From: Hordeum vulgare subsp. vulgare
Taxonomy: Eukaryota; Streptophyta; Magnoliopsida; Poales; Poaceae
Direction of reading: 5' to 3'
NCBI RefSeq assembly: GCF_904849725.1
Contig: NC_058518.1
Coordinates: forward strand, 10,932,147 to 10,996,146
DNA length: 64,000 nucleotides
Shown here: positions 10,292 to 20,353 of the stretch, piece after piece
Layout: each line of letters starts with the position of its first letter
Numbering within the stretch: position 1 is the first letter of the stretch
The notes under the pieces: generated by a model
What the model saw: only the letters and a program-made list of their open reading frames with translations
Database searches by the model: none
Told to the model about the DNA's origin: nothing
Program-made: the position numbers and the translations under genes

Positions 10292-10438
10292 ATATTTTTT
10301 TATAGGAAGACAGTAAGTGATGCTCCTGCTGTATAATTGATGCAACAACCCCAAATTACAAGCACCATGCCTTGAACCTGGGTGGGTGGGAAGGCATCAG
10401 CCCATTTCCACCACTAGGCTATGCCTTAGTCAGTCAGT
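10292..10438 (-). mobile_element. tRNA-derived SINE candidate
   Basis: On the minus strand there is an A-box-like TAGCCTAGTGG (10422-10432) followed about 45 bp later by a B-box-like AGGTTCAAGG (10370-10379). This is the internal RNA polymerase III promoter of a tRNA. A run ending TAAAAAAA follows at the minus-strand 3' end (about 10294-10301). The remaining body is not tRNA-like, as expected for a SINE. Exact borders and target duplication are uncertain. Confidence 0.55.
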
Positions 10439-10649
10439 CATAAAAAAGTCATTGCACAATTTATTTAGGGGTATTTCACATAGTTTTTTACCGGACCTTG
10501 AATACCCCCAACCGTCTTACAATTATTGATTTCATGAAAATCTTCCTCAAAAGAAAAAGCTGACCAATCAATTTTATCTCGCCGCCATTTTGCAACTTAT
10601 GTATGGTGTGCCGATATTCAATCCAATCTAGAAGAACTTACCTAGCTAG

Positions 10650-11190
10650 GTAGGATGGAGATGGATCCGTTTCATGATCATATTGTGGTTATTCCACTAG
10701 GATTTTTCCATCCGCCTGCCGCCGCCATCGTCGATACCCCTGAGAGTTGCCTCCTCGACATCAGGCCCTTCTTCACCAAGGACACTAACACAACCACCGC
10801 CTGCTACCACTCCACGGACCCTCATGACGGCCATCGCGCCATGGCCATCTAGGCCACCTTGTCCGTAGCTCGCCTGCCACGCGTTTCCGACGTGTCCTCG
10901 CCTGGTCTACCGACGTCTATTTCTATGAAAACCCTGGCCCTCATCATCATCACCTAGGGCCGACTCGTCCTCCTTAGTATCACTCTACTAATGATGAGCA
11001 GGTCGTTCCCAGAGTACTAGATCTACCAGCCTGGCGGCCATGGCTTAATCTGGTACCGCAGCACATCGACATGCGCATAGTGGACGAGATCTGCACAGTT
11101 GGCCTCTAGTCTCGCGGCAGCGGTAACTAGTATGTCGCCGCATTAACCAGATTTTTGATAGGGGAAAATGGCCCCAGTGAGCCCAAGGTG
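10650..11190 (+). pseudogene. Decayed coding sequence, possibly DUF1618-like
   Basis: The composition turns GC-rich. A 65-codon frame (10655-10852) reads MEMDPFHDHIVVIPLGFF and then stops. Other frames give VYFYENPGP and, after a shift, VDEICTVGL, stop, SRGSGN, stop, YVAALTRF. The last pattern resembles the middle of grass DUF1618 proteins, but the similarity is weak and I could not confirm the family. The stops and shifts make it a pseudogene if it is one at all. Confidence 0.3.
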
Positions 11191-11359
11191 GGTACGTAAG
11201 ACAATCTACTAGAAAAGTAGAAACATGAGAGGCACAAATTGGTATCCACCTCGAGCACCATATGGCTCTTCGTCGCAACACACTGAACACCCAAAACAGG
11301 AAAATCAATAAAGTGACCCGCGGCATAGACAATTCATGCTGGCACAAGTCAACCAATGT

Positions 11360-11872
11360 CTCCCAAGGGTCTATTCTCAGCCATACATATATCCAGAAAT
11401 AGTGATGCTCGATCCTCAAGAGACTTCCCTTCTGCTCTAAATGGTTTTCCTAATGCCTCCCAAGCCTAATAACTAGTATGCTATGTGGTCCTTCATCGTG
11501 CAGATTAGCTCTATTATTTTCACAATCACAGCCTAGTTAGAAATGCACACAGAAACCAGTATATCTAGCACATTTTCACAGTTCTTCCAGTGGTATAAAT
11601 AAATGCCGAAACCAGGAAGAGGAGAGAAAACTTTGAAGTCTTTTCGTTGAGAAGTAAAGTATTGCAATTATTGGCACATGTATGTGGTTTTCTCACACAC
11701 TTGACATACTGATGTTAAGTTGCCCTTCTACCACCCATGTTATGTTGTCATGCACCATCTATCTGTGAACGTAAGTCCAGTCGAGATATGGGCTTCACTT
11801 TGCTCAAAGAGACTAAAGAAGCAAAGATTATGACCCATGCAACCCGTGATCGCACTGGGTGACATGGAGGGC
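11360..11872 (+). repeat. Promoter-like unit, copy U3 (left part)
   Basis: It shares the landmarks TAGTGATGCTC, AATGCCTCCCAAGCCTAAT, a TATA-like GTATAAATAAATGCC, AAACCAGGAAGAGGAGAGAAA, TGAGAAGTAAAGTATTGCAA and GATATGGGCTTCA with U4 at 37445-38238. It is split by the Harbinger element and resumes at 13072. Confidence 0.7.
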
Positions 11873-12166
11873 TAAGGCCAACTCTAGCAGATCCCTTATA
11901 TCACCCGACCCGTAAAATAACCTCTAGATTATGGTTTTGCCTGGAAAAAGTGACCTGAACATACCCAGTATCGGACCTCGGCCTGTAAAAGGCGCGATAA
12001 ATCTTCGCCCTCAAACTTTAGATTCACGGGCTGGGAGGCCGACCCATAGTTGATATTTGGCGGGAGGGACATTTCCGAGTGGCCATTCCCGCTTTCCCAT
12101 CCCTCCATCACCATCGATCCCCCTCCGCCCGCTCCGGACCACCATTCCCGGCTGCCCGCCGCCACC

Positions 12167-12560
12167 ATGGAAGCCTCCGAGCCGTTGCCCAACACCGTTG
12201 AACTCATCCGCATGCCAACCCTCCTCCAGATCTAATCGCCAGCCATGTCGCGTCTGTCGTCATACAAGGCTCCACCGCACAACTCCACAAGCGGTAGGGA
12301 AACATTGTCGTCCAGGGCGGCACTTCTACAGCCTCCGCTCGGAAGGCACGTGGGCCCGGTGCCACCGCCACTACGAATCCAGTACGGCCGACGACGACCC
12401 GGAAAGGCAAGGTGCCGTGTGTGAAACGCAAGAAGGCGACCGCAAGAGCTACCCAGCCAACAGTTCCCCCAATTGCACAGGTAAGAGCTACCCCGAGGAT
12501 GCCCACCGACGACTATTCTGTTGGCACCTCCAACATGTTCGACGAAATGGGCGCAAGGTA
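12167..12560 (+). pseudogene. Remnant of a Harbinger-borne first exon
   Basis: A GC-rich stretch begins at ATG 12167. Later, in another frame, it reads KGKVPCVKRKKATARATQ, TSNMFDEMGARYD and then AT-rich DNA. The ...TSNMFDEM segment followed by a hydrophobic/basic stretch is a pattern I associate with the Myb-like accessory protein region of plant PIF/Harbinger elements. The frames are not continuous, so it is decayed. Assignment is tentative. Confidence 0.4.
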
Positions 12561-12893
12561 TGATAGTTTGATTTCTTTACTTGTGATCTTGAAGAGAACG
12601 ATGATAGCCGCAGGGTTTGATTGCTTCAGTGCCGGCGAGGGAATAGGTGGCGGTGGTGGAGAGTGCTGATGTTGAAGATGATTGGTCATGGAGGTGATGT
12701 TGGCTTCGTTGGCGGTGGTTGAGGGTGATGACGATGACGAAGATGATGGTGAAGGTTGTGGTTCCTTTTGCATGAGGTTTTTTTGCGTCATGATTGAAAA
12801 CTATGGTTAGTTCATGCACAAACTTTGTTTAATTGTGCAAATTTGAAGCCAATCATCGGAAATGAGTTTAATTGTCAAATTTGATTTTTTTGG

Positions 12894-13016
12894 TTTGCGG
12901 GCTGGCGCGAGCTGTGCCTGAACAGACCACGCATTACGTAAATGTAAAACAGAATATTCAAAGAGTATTCTGTTTTTTTAGTTATGTTCAGCCGCAGCCC
13001 GCGCCAGCCCACAAAA
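12894..13016. repeat. Imperfect inverted repeat (hairpin) inside the Harbinger element
   Basis: GCGGGCTGGCGCGAGCTG...CTGAAC (from 12897) pairs with GTTCAG...CAGCCCGCGCCAGCC (ending about 13010). The loop holds a second palindrome, AAAACAGAATATTC / GTATTCTGTTTTT (12946-12977). The whole can fold into a long stem. Confidence 0.75.
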
Positions 13017-13071
13017 TTTGTTTTTCATAAACTGTAAATGCATTATAAGGGGTCTGCTAAATTTGCTCTAA

Positions 13072-13300
13072 GTTAGCACAGGGACTCAATTCTTCCCCAA
13101 GCAAATGGACACAATTCTTCGTCAAGGGCATGGTGATGGATGGAGACAAAAAAACAATCTACTAGTTATAACCATCGTGGTCTTTGGATAATTTGCCTAA
13201 TTCATTTCACAATGTTTTTGATGTATACAGACTGAAGACCGCTAACCGTCCTAAGAGTTCAAATAGCTGTATACATCTACATGGTTTGATCCATGAGCTC
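13072..13300 (+). repeat. Promoter-like unit, copy U3 (right part)
   Basis: It continues the unit after the Harbinger insertion: GTTAGCACAGGGACTCAA, TTCCCCAAGCAAATGGACA, TTATAACCATCG.GGTCTTT and AAGAGTTCAAATAG match 37999-38235 in order. Confidence 0.7.
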
Positions 13301-14074
13301 TATCTTGCCGCCAAAATTCAAAGCATTTAATAAAGCTTTATTATTTTGCCCTCCGTGGTAGCGAGATGAAATAGATGGTTGTCAAGAAGGCAAAGATGAA
13401 GTTGCAAAAGGTGTCAATCTTGCTCAGATGGGGAGACACACAAAAAAAACTGTTCTACAACACCATCTCGAGCTGCAGCCATATCATAGTTTAACACTAG
13501 TGAATAGGTACATCGACCAATATCCCAACAATGATGGTTATTAGCTGTTGTTCGGACCCTAGTTGTTTGTCTTGTTTTGAGATAAATCATTGTATCTAAT
13601 TTTGTAAAATTTGTGCAAAAGATAGCTCTTCACGGGTGTTGTATTCATGGGGGATAGAAAACTTGCAGGGGCACTGCCAGTGCGGGGGCATGCACGAGCC
13701 AAGTCCTATCGCCCGCTCGTTTGCCTCATGATTCGTGCCATAGTTTAATCTCACATGACGGCAGAGTAAGTTGTATTCTTGAACTTCGAAACTTACGTTT
13801 TCTGCATATAAAACAGCCTATTTTTAACAACGTTTTAGAGATATAAAATTAAGGAATTTTTCTGTCAGTCATTGACACAAACTAATTGATTTTTATTTGG
13901 ACACCATGGACTTGCGTGCCCTAAATTCTCGTCGGCAGGGGATCGGATCATATGCCCCATATTATTTGGACACTTGACTGAAATCATTTTCAAAATTTTA
14001 TCGTTCTTTATTTTTGCCTTGCAAAAAGATTGTATTGTCCCGACGGTACATTTGCAATTCAGGCACAATCTAGT
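13301..14074. other. Intergenic DNA
   Basis: No coding sequence can be supported. A CACTAGTGAATAGG string at 13491 resembles a CACTA end but has no subterminal repeats after it. The rest is AT-rich and unassigned. Confidence 0.45.
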
Positions 14075-14180
14075 ACCCCTCTGTCCGAAATTATTTGTCG
14101 CACACATGGGAAAAATGAATGCATCTAAAATTAAGATACAACTAAATACATTCCATCCTTTGACTAATATTTTCAAACGG
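14075..14180 (+). mobile_element. Stowaway MITE, left half
   Basis: CCCCTCTGTCCGAAATTATT followed by TGTCGCACACATGG and AATGCATCTAAAATTAAGAT matches the opening of a common Triticeae Stowaway family (CTCCCTCCGTCCGAAATTA). The inverted right end is not found, so it is truncated. Confidence 0.6.
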
Positions 14181-14828
14181 ATGCAGTATCTTTACGTAGT
14201 TGTACACAACTGAACAAATTGATTATGTTGGTTATCGTCATGTTTGTGTCCCTCACACAGGCCCTGCACAACTACCTAGACGCCGTAGGTGGCAGCTGTT
14301 GCAGAATGGCCTGTAAAAAATTGAAAATTTGCCACGTGGGCGATGCAGTATTTTCGCATGAAAAAATTAGGGATAAAAAATTAAAAATGATTAGAGTAAT
14401 TAAAAAGGGCATATTATCAAGAGGAAAGTAGAAAAGCAGTGCAAACAATCAATTCCGGTGTAAAGAGGGGCAAATGATCCAATCCCCCATTCTTGTATTC
14501 ACACTGACACAACTGAACGGTTGTATTTTTCAGAAAATTAAAACTTCTGGATCAGAATTGATGAACGGTCTCATAGGATTACTGTTTGTGTGCATACATG
14601 CAGAGTATCAGCTCACAGGTCTCTGTTCAACACTGATAAGGCAACGACGAGGAATATCAAGCTTATAATAAAATCTCTTATCGAAGTACTGTGAACTTGC
14701 GATGATACTGTCTAGGATACTGATGCTGAGAGTTGATCAGGCTGCAACGAGAACCTGGAGCCACTTTATCCTGGATAATTAGACCTTCATTTTAGATTCA
14801 AGTACCCTGCATTCACTTTAGATAAACT
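14181..14828. other. Intergenic DNA next to the CACTA-3 remnant
   Basis: Short open frames (14219-14431, 14474-14668) show no recognisable domain and no codon pattern I trust. The left part of CACTA-3 appears to be missing, so its original border may lie here. Confidence 0.4.
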
Positions 14829-15493
14829 CGCAACACCCCGAAGCTCTTAAAGCTGCAAGGAAGGACGTACAGGACGGGAAGTTCAATCCCGACAGAGAGA
14901 ATGATAAGTTGACACGTGCCCTCGGGAATGCTGAACACAGTGGACGAACAAGAGGCACATCAGGCTCCGTTCTGTGGAAAATTGGGTTTCGCGACTACAC
15001 CGACACTTATGGAAGCCGAGGAAGAAAAAAGAAACAAGATACTGACTGGCTGCAGCAGATAGAAGAGAAAGTAGCGTGGGAGCAGAAGAAAATAGAAGCA
15101 CTTACCAGCCAGGGAGCTACCGGCCCATCCCAGCGGCACGAACATCCTGCATTCGAAAATGCCGGTCCACCATCTCAACGAAAAAACAGCGTAGCTTCCA
15201 GGAAGCTCGTTCAACCCATAGATGATATCACGGCTGCTCGCTACCCCGTGCATGATATCACGCAGAGGAAAAATTATGAGCTACATGTGAAATGCATGAA
15301 CATGTCCTTGAAGGTGGCGGTCGGCTTTGCCTTACCTCCTCTACCTAATGGAACTTACCATTGCTCTCCGATTCCAGATGGCTATGCCGTTGTCAGGGTG
15401 GATGAAGTTATCAAGGCATTTGAGAGGATGGAGCTTGAATTCCCTACGGGTGAAGGGGAGACCTAATTGGAAGATGGCAGAAAAATTATCATT
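14829..15493 (+). pseudogene. CACTA-3 Ptta/En/Spm-type gene, left piece
   Basis: The frame runs HPEALKAARKDVQDGKF, NDKLTRALGNAEHSGRTRG, then GRKKKQDTDWLQQIEEKV, a coiled-coil-like stretch, and NMSLKVAVGFALP. It aligns with the CACTA-4 protein segment starting ISRENWKRIVKE and passing LVLGNDEHGGRTRG and NISMKVAVGQALP. The frame hits a stop at 15463-15465 and then continues (LEDGRKIII) up to the CACTA-4 insertion. The N-terminal transposase-associated part is absent. About half the residues differ from CACTA-4, so it is a distinct, older lineage. Confidence 0.75.
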
Positions 15494-15835
15494 CACTAGT
15501 GGAAAACGGGCCTTTGGCCTGGACCCTTTAGTCCGGGCCTGCCTCTGGGCCGGGACTAAAGGCCCGGCCACGTCGCCCCAATTCTCAATGCCTCCCTCGA
15601 GACTTTAGTCCCGGCCCGTAAGGAGCCTTTAGTCCCGGTTCATGTCCCAAACCGGGACTAAAGGGCTACGCGGCGGGCAGTGGTGGTGGCAACCGTTCGT
15701 ATCCCCCTTTAGTCCCGGTTGGTGGCTCAACCCGGGACTAAAGGACTAAGACGTGGCCTGCCGTAGCGGTGGCGACCGTTCGTATCCCCCTTTAGTCCCG
15801 GTTGGTGGCTCAATCCGGGACTAAAGGCCCAAACG
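15494..15835 (+). repeat. CACTA-4 left palindromic subterminal array
   Basis: About four paired units of the form TTTAGTCCCGG...CCGGGACTAAAG lie in 340 bp. Each unit is an imperfect palindrome. The two inner ones are separated by near-repeats of GTGGTGGCAACCGTTCGTAT. The exonuclease gene starts directly downstream, so the array is also its likely promoter region. Confidence 0.85.
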
Positions 15836-15981
15836 GTTTGCATCCCGCGTCGTTTCGGGCGATGAAAAGCACGAACCGAAGCGTACAGTCGCCATTTCTC
15901 TATTCTTCTTCTCTCTCGCGTCGCCCTCTCTGTTCTTCTCCTCTGTTCTTCTCCTCTCTTCTTCCCTTCTCTTCTTCCACC

Positions 15982-17395
15982 ATGCCAACTAGCTTTCGTA
16001 AGGTGCTCGCACATGGCACGACGATGCTCGATGTCGTGTACACGAACCTGAGCAACGAGGTGCCGTTTTTTCTTCAACAGTTGAAGGAAAAATGGTTTGA
16101 CCACGCAGCGGATCATGAGAAGTTCTTGGGGCTTGATCTGGAGTACACGGCCGATCAACGCGGTGTTGCCGTCATGCAACTATGCTTCGCACGCCATGTC
16201 TTGATCTTCCAATGGGCGAGGTAAGTTTTGAGGCTTTCTTTGATCCAAGATAATGACATTGTAAGTTTATTTGTTTCAATCATAGTTGGTTCCCTTCAAA
16301 TAGTTGTAGTGAGACAATTTTGATTAGTTGAAGGGGAGCACAATCTAACTGGAATAGTGTTCCATAATCTGTAAAATCGTATTAGAATCAACTAGTGTTT
16401 AATATGTTCCATTGGAATCATAGTTGGTGCCCTTCAAATAGTTGTAGTGAAACAATTTTGATTAGTTGAAGGGGAGCACAATCTCATTGGAATGGTGTTC
16501 CATAATCTGAAAAATCGTATTAGAATCAACTAGTGTTTAATATGTTCCATTGGAATCATAGTTGGTTCGCTTCAAATAGTTGTAGTGAAACAAGTTTGAT
16601 TAGTTGAAGGAAACACAATCTGATTGGAATAGTGTTCCATAATCTAAAAAATCTGATTGGTTCAATATGTTCCATTGAAATCATAGTTGTAGTGATACAA
16701 TTTTATGCGGTGTTCTTTGATCCAAGGTTATGAAAATTGAATATAGCTAGTGATCTCTCTAGGTTCCATTGGATAGCAATATGATATGTCATAGTCATGA
16801 AAATTGCATATAGCTAGTGATCTCTCTAGGTTCCATTGGATAGCTATAGTGATCTCTCTAGGTTCCATTGCATATGTTCTATTTGAATCCTAAAGATAAG
16901 TTTCTCTTTAGTTGGAGTGAAACATGTTTCCTTATTGCAGCAGTATGTAACATTTTTTCCATTTTAATTTGTTTCTGTTGCAGGAGTGACAAGCATTGTC
17001 AGGAACTCATGGAGCTCCTTCGCAGCGGCATCACTTTTGCTTCCGTTGACATAAGGAACGACAAGATGAAGATGAGGCACAGCTTCGGTATTGAGATACC
17101 AGCTAGTTGCCTCGTTAATCTCCAAACGATATTCAGGCTTCGACATGACAGGACTTCGATGGCTCATATGACAGTTGCCTTGATCGACGAGTCATATGGT
17201 GATATGAAGACCAGTTTCCCAAAGTCTCAGCACAGACTTTGGGAGAAGGGCCCACTTGATGATATCAACATTGAGTATGCAACAAAAGATGCATACGTTT
17301 CATACGAGTTGTACCGCAAGATTCGAGTCGTCAACTATGGCCAACGTCACCTCGAGGAACGTGGACATTCTGATTTAGATGATTCAGACGAGTAG
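15982..17395 (+). CDS. Werner-like 3'-5' exonuclease (DEDDy), copy 1, two exons
   Basis: Exon 1 is 15982-16220 and exon 2 is 16984-17395, with GT/AG borders, giving 216 residues. The small protein is essentially one 3'-5' exonuclease domain. Motif I is LGLDLEYT (Asp and Glu metal ligands, residues about 49-56). Motif II is ...VDIRNDKMKM. Motif III is YATKDAYVSYELY (Tyr and Asp). All DEDDy residues are present. The acidic tail is DLDDSDE. Plant Werner-like exonucleases trim 3' ends of DNA or RNA; which substrate this copy uses is unknown. There is no signal peptide. The ATG follows a CT-rich leader ending TTCTTCCACC. The gene lies wholly inside CACTA-4, so it is a captured gene with intact reading frame. 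Confidence 0.85.
16281..16694 (+). repeat. Three tandem 138-bp repeats in the exonuclease intron
   Basis: CATAGTTGGT starts units at 16281, 16419 and 16557, an exact 138-bp spacing. A degenerate fourth start is near 16680. Each unit carries TTCAAATAGTTGTAGTGA and TTAATATGTTCCATT. The same array is in copies 2 and 3. Confidence 0.9.
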
Positions 17396-17634
17396 TGTTC
17401 TGAACGTCGAACACTTGTATATATATCTATGGTAGCTATTATTATGTACCGTTTGGACTAGTATCATGTACTTGTTGGACCAATTTATATATGTCTAGTT
17501 TCTGTTTGTGCCATTATAGTTTCCAAATTTGAATGGTTTAGCCCTTTCTAACTTCATTTGCTACTTTTAAATGGTTTAGCCCTTTCTAACTTCATGGTAT
17601 CATGCATTTCGACCACATATATATACAAAAAGTC
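17396..17634 (+). terminator. Presumed 3' end region of exonuclease copy 1
   Basis: The AT-rich stretch after the stop codon contains TATATATAT tracts and a duplicated GAATGGTTTAGCCCTTTC segment. It is conserved after copy 2 (40126-40360). No single polyadenylation site can be chosen from sequence alone. Confidence 0.35.
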
Positions 17635-19430
17635 TTCAGTTCAAATAAGTTCAAAAAATGAAATCCCTTTTGTAACAGATCTGTTTTTGATTAAAACAAT
17701 CATTAAAAAATGAAAGACCATTAGTCCCACGTGGCGTGCAGCGGAACCACGTGGCGTGCCGCGGAACCACTTTTGTTGTGGGGGTCGCTTCTCCTTCTTC
17801 TCCTTGTGCTAGATATTGGTTATGCACTAGGGGAAGTAGGAGTAGCGACAATCATCGACGGTTGAAAAATCAGGTGAGCTAGTGTCCACCATATATGAGA
17901 GAAGAAGAATGTCGTCTCTTATTGTGGGGGTCGCTTCTACTTCGAGAGAGATTGTCCATGTTGTGATGTGCCTTTGAAAGGTGCATTTTGAACACACAAA
18001 AAGTATGGAGTTCAAATAAGTTCAAAAAAATGAAATCCCTTTGTAAGAGATGAGTTCTGGTTCGAAACCCTGCTACTTCGAGAGAGATTTTGAGTGTTGT
18101 ACACGAACTGGATCCAGATTTTGTCGTAGCCCTCTCAACTTTTTAACACATGCTATGTGGGTGAAATGATGATAGCATGCGAACTTTCAACATTTTCAGA
18201 GTTCATTTGTAGTGCTTTTCAATTTCAGGGTCAACTAGCTCAAAAAAAAAAGTAAATGCACGAAATATACCAAATGAAGTCATAAATTGTTGAAATTTTG
18301 TGATGATCCTTTTAATGGTGCATTTTGAACGCACAAAAAGTATGGAGTTCAAATAAGTTCAAAAAAATGAAATCCCTTTGTAAGAGATGAGTTCTCGTTC
18401 GAAACCCCGCTACTTCGAGAGAGATTGTCAGTTTTCTACACGAACTGCATCCAGTTTTTGTCGTAGCCCTCTCAACTTTTTAACACATGCTATGTGGGTG
18501 AAATGATGATAGCATGCCAACTTTCAACATTTTCAGAGTTCATTTGTAGTGCTTTTCAATTTCAGGGTCAACTAGCTCAAAAAAAAAGTAAATACACGAA
18601 GAATACCAAATGAAGTCAGAAATTGTTGAAATTTTGTGATGTGCCTTTGAATGGTGCATTTTAAACACACAAAAAGTATGGAGATCAAATAAGTTCGAAA
18701 AAATGAAATCCCTTTGTAAGAGATGAGTTCTCGTTCGAAACCCTGCTACTTCGAGAGAGATTGTCAGTTTTGTACACGAACTGCATCCAGTTTTTGTCGT
18801 AGCCCTCTCAACTTTTTAAGACATGCTATGTGGGTGAAATGATGATAGCATGCCAACTTTCAAAATTTTCAGAGTTCATTTGTAGTGCTTTTCAATTTCA
18901 GGGTCAACTAGCTCAAAAAAAATAAGTAAATGCACGAAGAATACCAAATGAAGTCAGAAATTGTTCAAATTTTGTGATGTGCCTTTGAATGGTGCATTTT
19001 GAACACACAAAAAGTATGGAGTTCAAATAAGTTCAAAAAAACGAAATCCCTTTGTAAGAGATGAGTTCTCGTTCGAAACCCTGCTACTTCGAGAGAGATT
19101 GTCAGTTTTGTACACGAACTGCATCCATTTTTTGTCTTAGCCCTCTCAACTTTTTAACACATGCTATGTGGGTGAAATGATGATAGCATGCCAACTTTCA
19201 ACATTTTCAGAGTTCATTTGTAGTGCTTTTCAATTTCAGAGTCAACTAGCTCAAAAAAATAAGTAAATGCACGAAGAATACCAAATGAAGTCAGAAATTA
19301 TTGAAATTTTGTGATGTGCCTTTGAATGGTGCATTTTAAACACACAAAAAGTATGGAGTTCAAATAAGTTCACAAAATGAAATCCCTTTGTAAGAGATGA
19401 GTTCTCGTTCGAAACCCTGCTACTTCGAGA
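17635..19430 (+). repeat. Tandem array, ~337-bp unit
   Basis: The phrase GTGCCTTTGAATGGTGCA or a variant recurs at about 17971, 18308, 18644, 18982 and 19319, a spacing of 336-338 bp. A partial unit lies before 17971. Each unit also has TACTTCGAGAGAGATTGTC, CCTCTCAACTTTTTAA and a run of A after TCAACTAGCTC. Copies are very similar, so the array is young or homogenised. The last unit is cut inside TTCGAGAGA where the 164-bp array starts. Confidence 0.92.
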
Positions 19431-19910
19431 GATAATAGTTTGGATAGTCCAAATTATTAATTATGAATATAAAAAATAGTTTTGCATTATTTATTCAATT
19501 TGAAACACTTTTCATTATCATAGTTTTGTCAAATTCTCAAATATGCAAAAAGAATTTTTAATAAACATAGTTTTTAATTGAAAATAACAAAATAGATAAT
19601 AGTTTGGATAGTCAAAATTATTAATTATGGAAATAAAAAATAGTTTTGCATTATTTGTTCAATTTGAAACACTTTTCATTATCATAGTTTTGTCAAATTC
19701 TCAAATATGCAAAAAGAATTTTTAATAAACATAGTTTTTAATTGAAAATAACAAAATAGATAATAGTTTTGATAGTCAAAATTATTAATTATGAAAATAG
19801 AAAATAGTTTTGCATTATTTATTCAATTTGAAACACTTTTCATTATCATAGTTTTGTCAAATTCTCAAATATGCAAAAATAATTCTCAAATTTCATTATC
19901 ATAGAACAAA
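19431..19910 (+). repeat. Tandem array, 164-bp AT-rich unit, three copies
   Basis: GATAATAGTTT starts units at 19431, 19595 and 19759, exactly 164 bp apart. Units contain TTTGCATTATTTATTCAATT and CATTATCATAGTTTTGTCAA. The inverted arm of CACTA-5 has six copies of the same unit. Confidence 0.92.
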
Positions 19911-19915
19911 ATTGA

Positions 19916-20003
19916 AACTATATGAGAAATCATGGAAAAAATTCAACCTGAATTCACTTTGAATTCAGATTGAATTTTCTCCACAATTTCGAATATAGTT
20001 TCA
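19916..20003. repeat. AT-rich inverted repeat (hairpin)
   Basis: GAAACTATATGAGAAAT...AATTCAACCTGAATTC pairs with GAATTCAGATTGAATT...AATATAGTTTC around a short loop. Several mismatches exist here. The counterpart at 45080-45165 is nearly perfect. Confidence 0.75.
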
Positions 20004-20083
20004 ATTTTCAGTAAGTTTAGGCCCGTAAGCCTGCTTTAGAGAGGAGCTCGATGGACAAGCTGCGACGGGGCTTATAAACAAGT

Positions 20084-20353
20084 GTTAGTCCCCCTCGCTG
20101 GGCGATGTGGGACTAAACTTATCGTGCAGCCGAGGAGGGGCTTTAGTCACGGGTGGAACCACGCCCCGGGACTAAAGACACCCTTTAGTCCCGGCTGGAG
20201 CCACGCACCGGGACTAAAGACCCCCTGCTTCCCGCCTCTTGGTCTGCCAGAAAAGAGGCCTTTAGTCCCGGGTCGTGGCTCCACCCGGGAATAAAGGGGG
20301 TCTTTAGTCCCGGCCCGAGCCACGCACCGGGACTATAGATCCACCTATATAAG
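20084..20353 (+). promoter_or_regulatory. Internal palindromic array with TATA box, promoter of the Ptta-Ulp1 gene
   Basis: Four paired units of TTTAGTCCCGG...CCGGGACTAAAG type end at a TATA box, CTATATAAG (20345-20353). A CT-rich leader (TCTCTTCTTCTTCCTCTC) follows. A splice donor, CCGGCCGGTAAGCCC, lies near 20583. The repeats match the subterminal ones in core sequence, but their loop arms differ (GGGTCGTGGCTCCACCC). Being placed right at the start of transcription, they are the obvious control sites for the gene. Confidence 0.65.

Larger units (their letters stand above)
11876..13068 (+). mobile_element. PIF/Harbinger element, non-autonomous
   Basis: The left end is GGCCAACTCTAGCAGATCCC. 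The right end, read inverted, is GAGCAAATTTAGCAGACCCC. TAA flanks both sides (11873-11875 and 13069-13071), which is the family's 3-bp target. The uninterrupted U4 copy (GGCTAATTAAGTTAGCAC near 37989) shows roughly the empty site. At 1193 bp it lacks a DDE transposase and carries only a short exon-like remnant and a hairpin near the right end. Confidence 0.8.

Noticed and set aside
13491..13504. CACTAGTGAATAGG as a possible left end of CACTA-3
   Set aside because: No TTTAGTCCCGG repeats follow and the next kilobase does not match the family, so the match is likely chance.
17635..19430. Could the regular repeats be a CRISPR array or a centromeric satellite?
   Set aside because: Units of 337 bp with no unique spacers are not CRISPR, and this is plant nuclear DNA. 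The array is short and bounded by the CACTA element, so it is not a centromere block.
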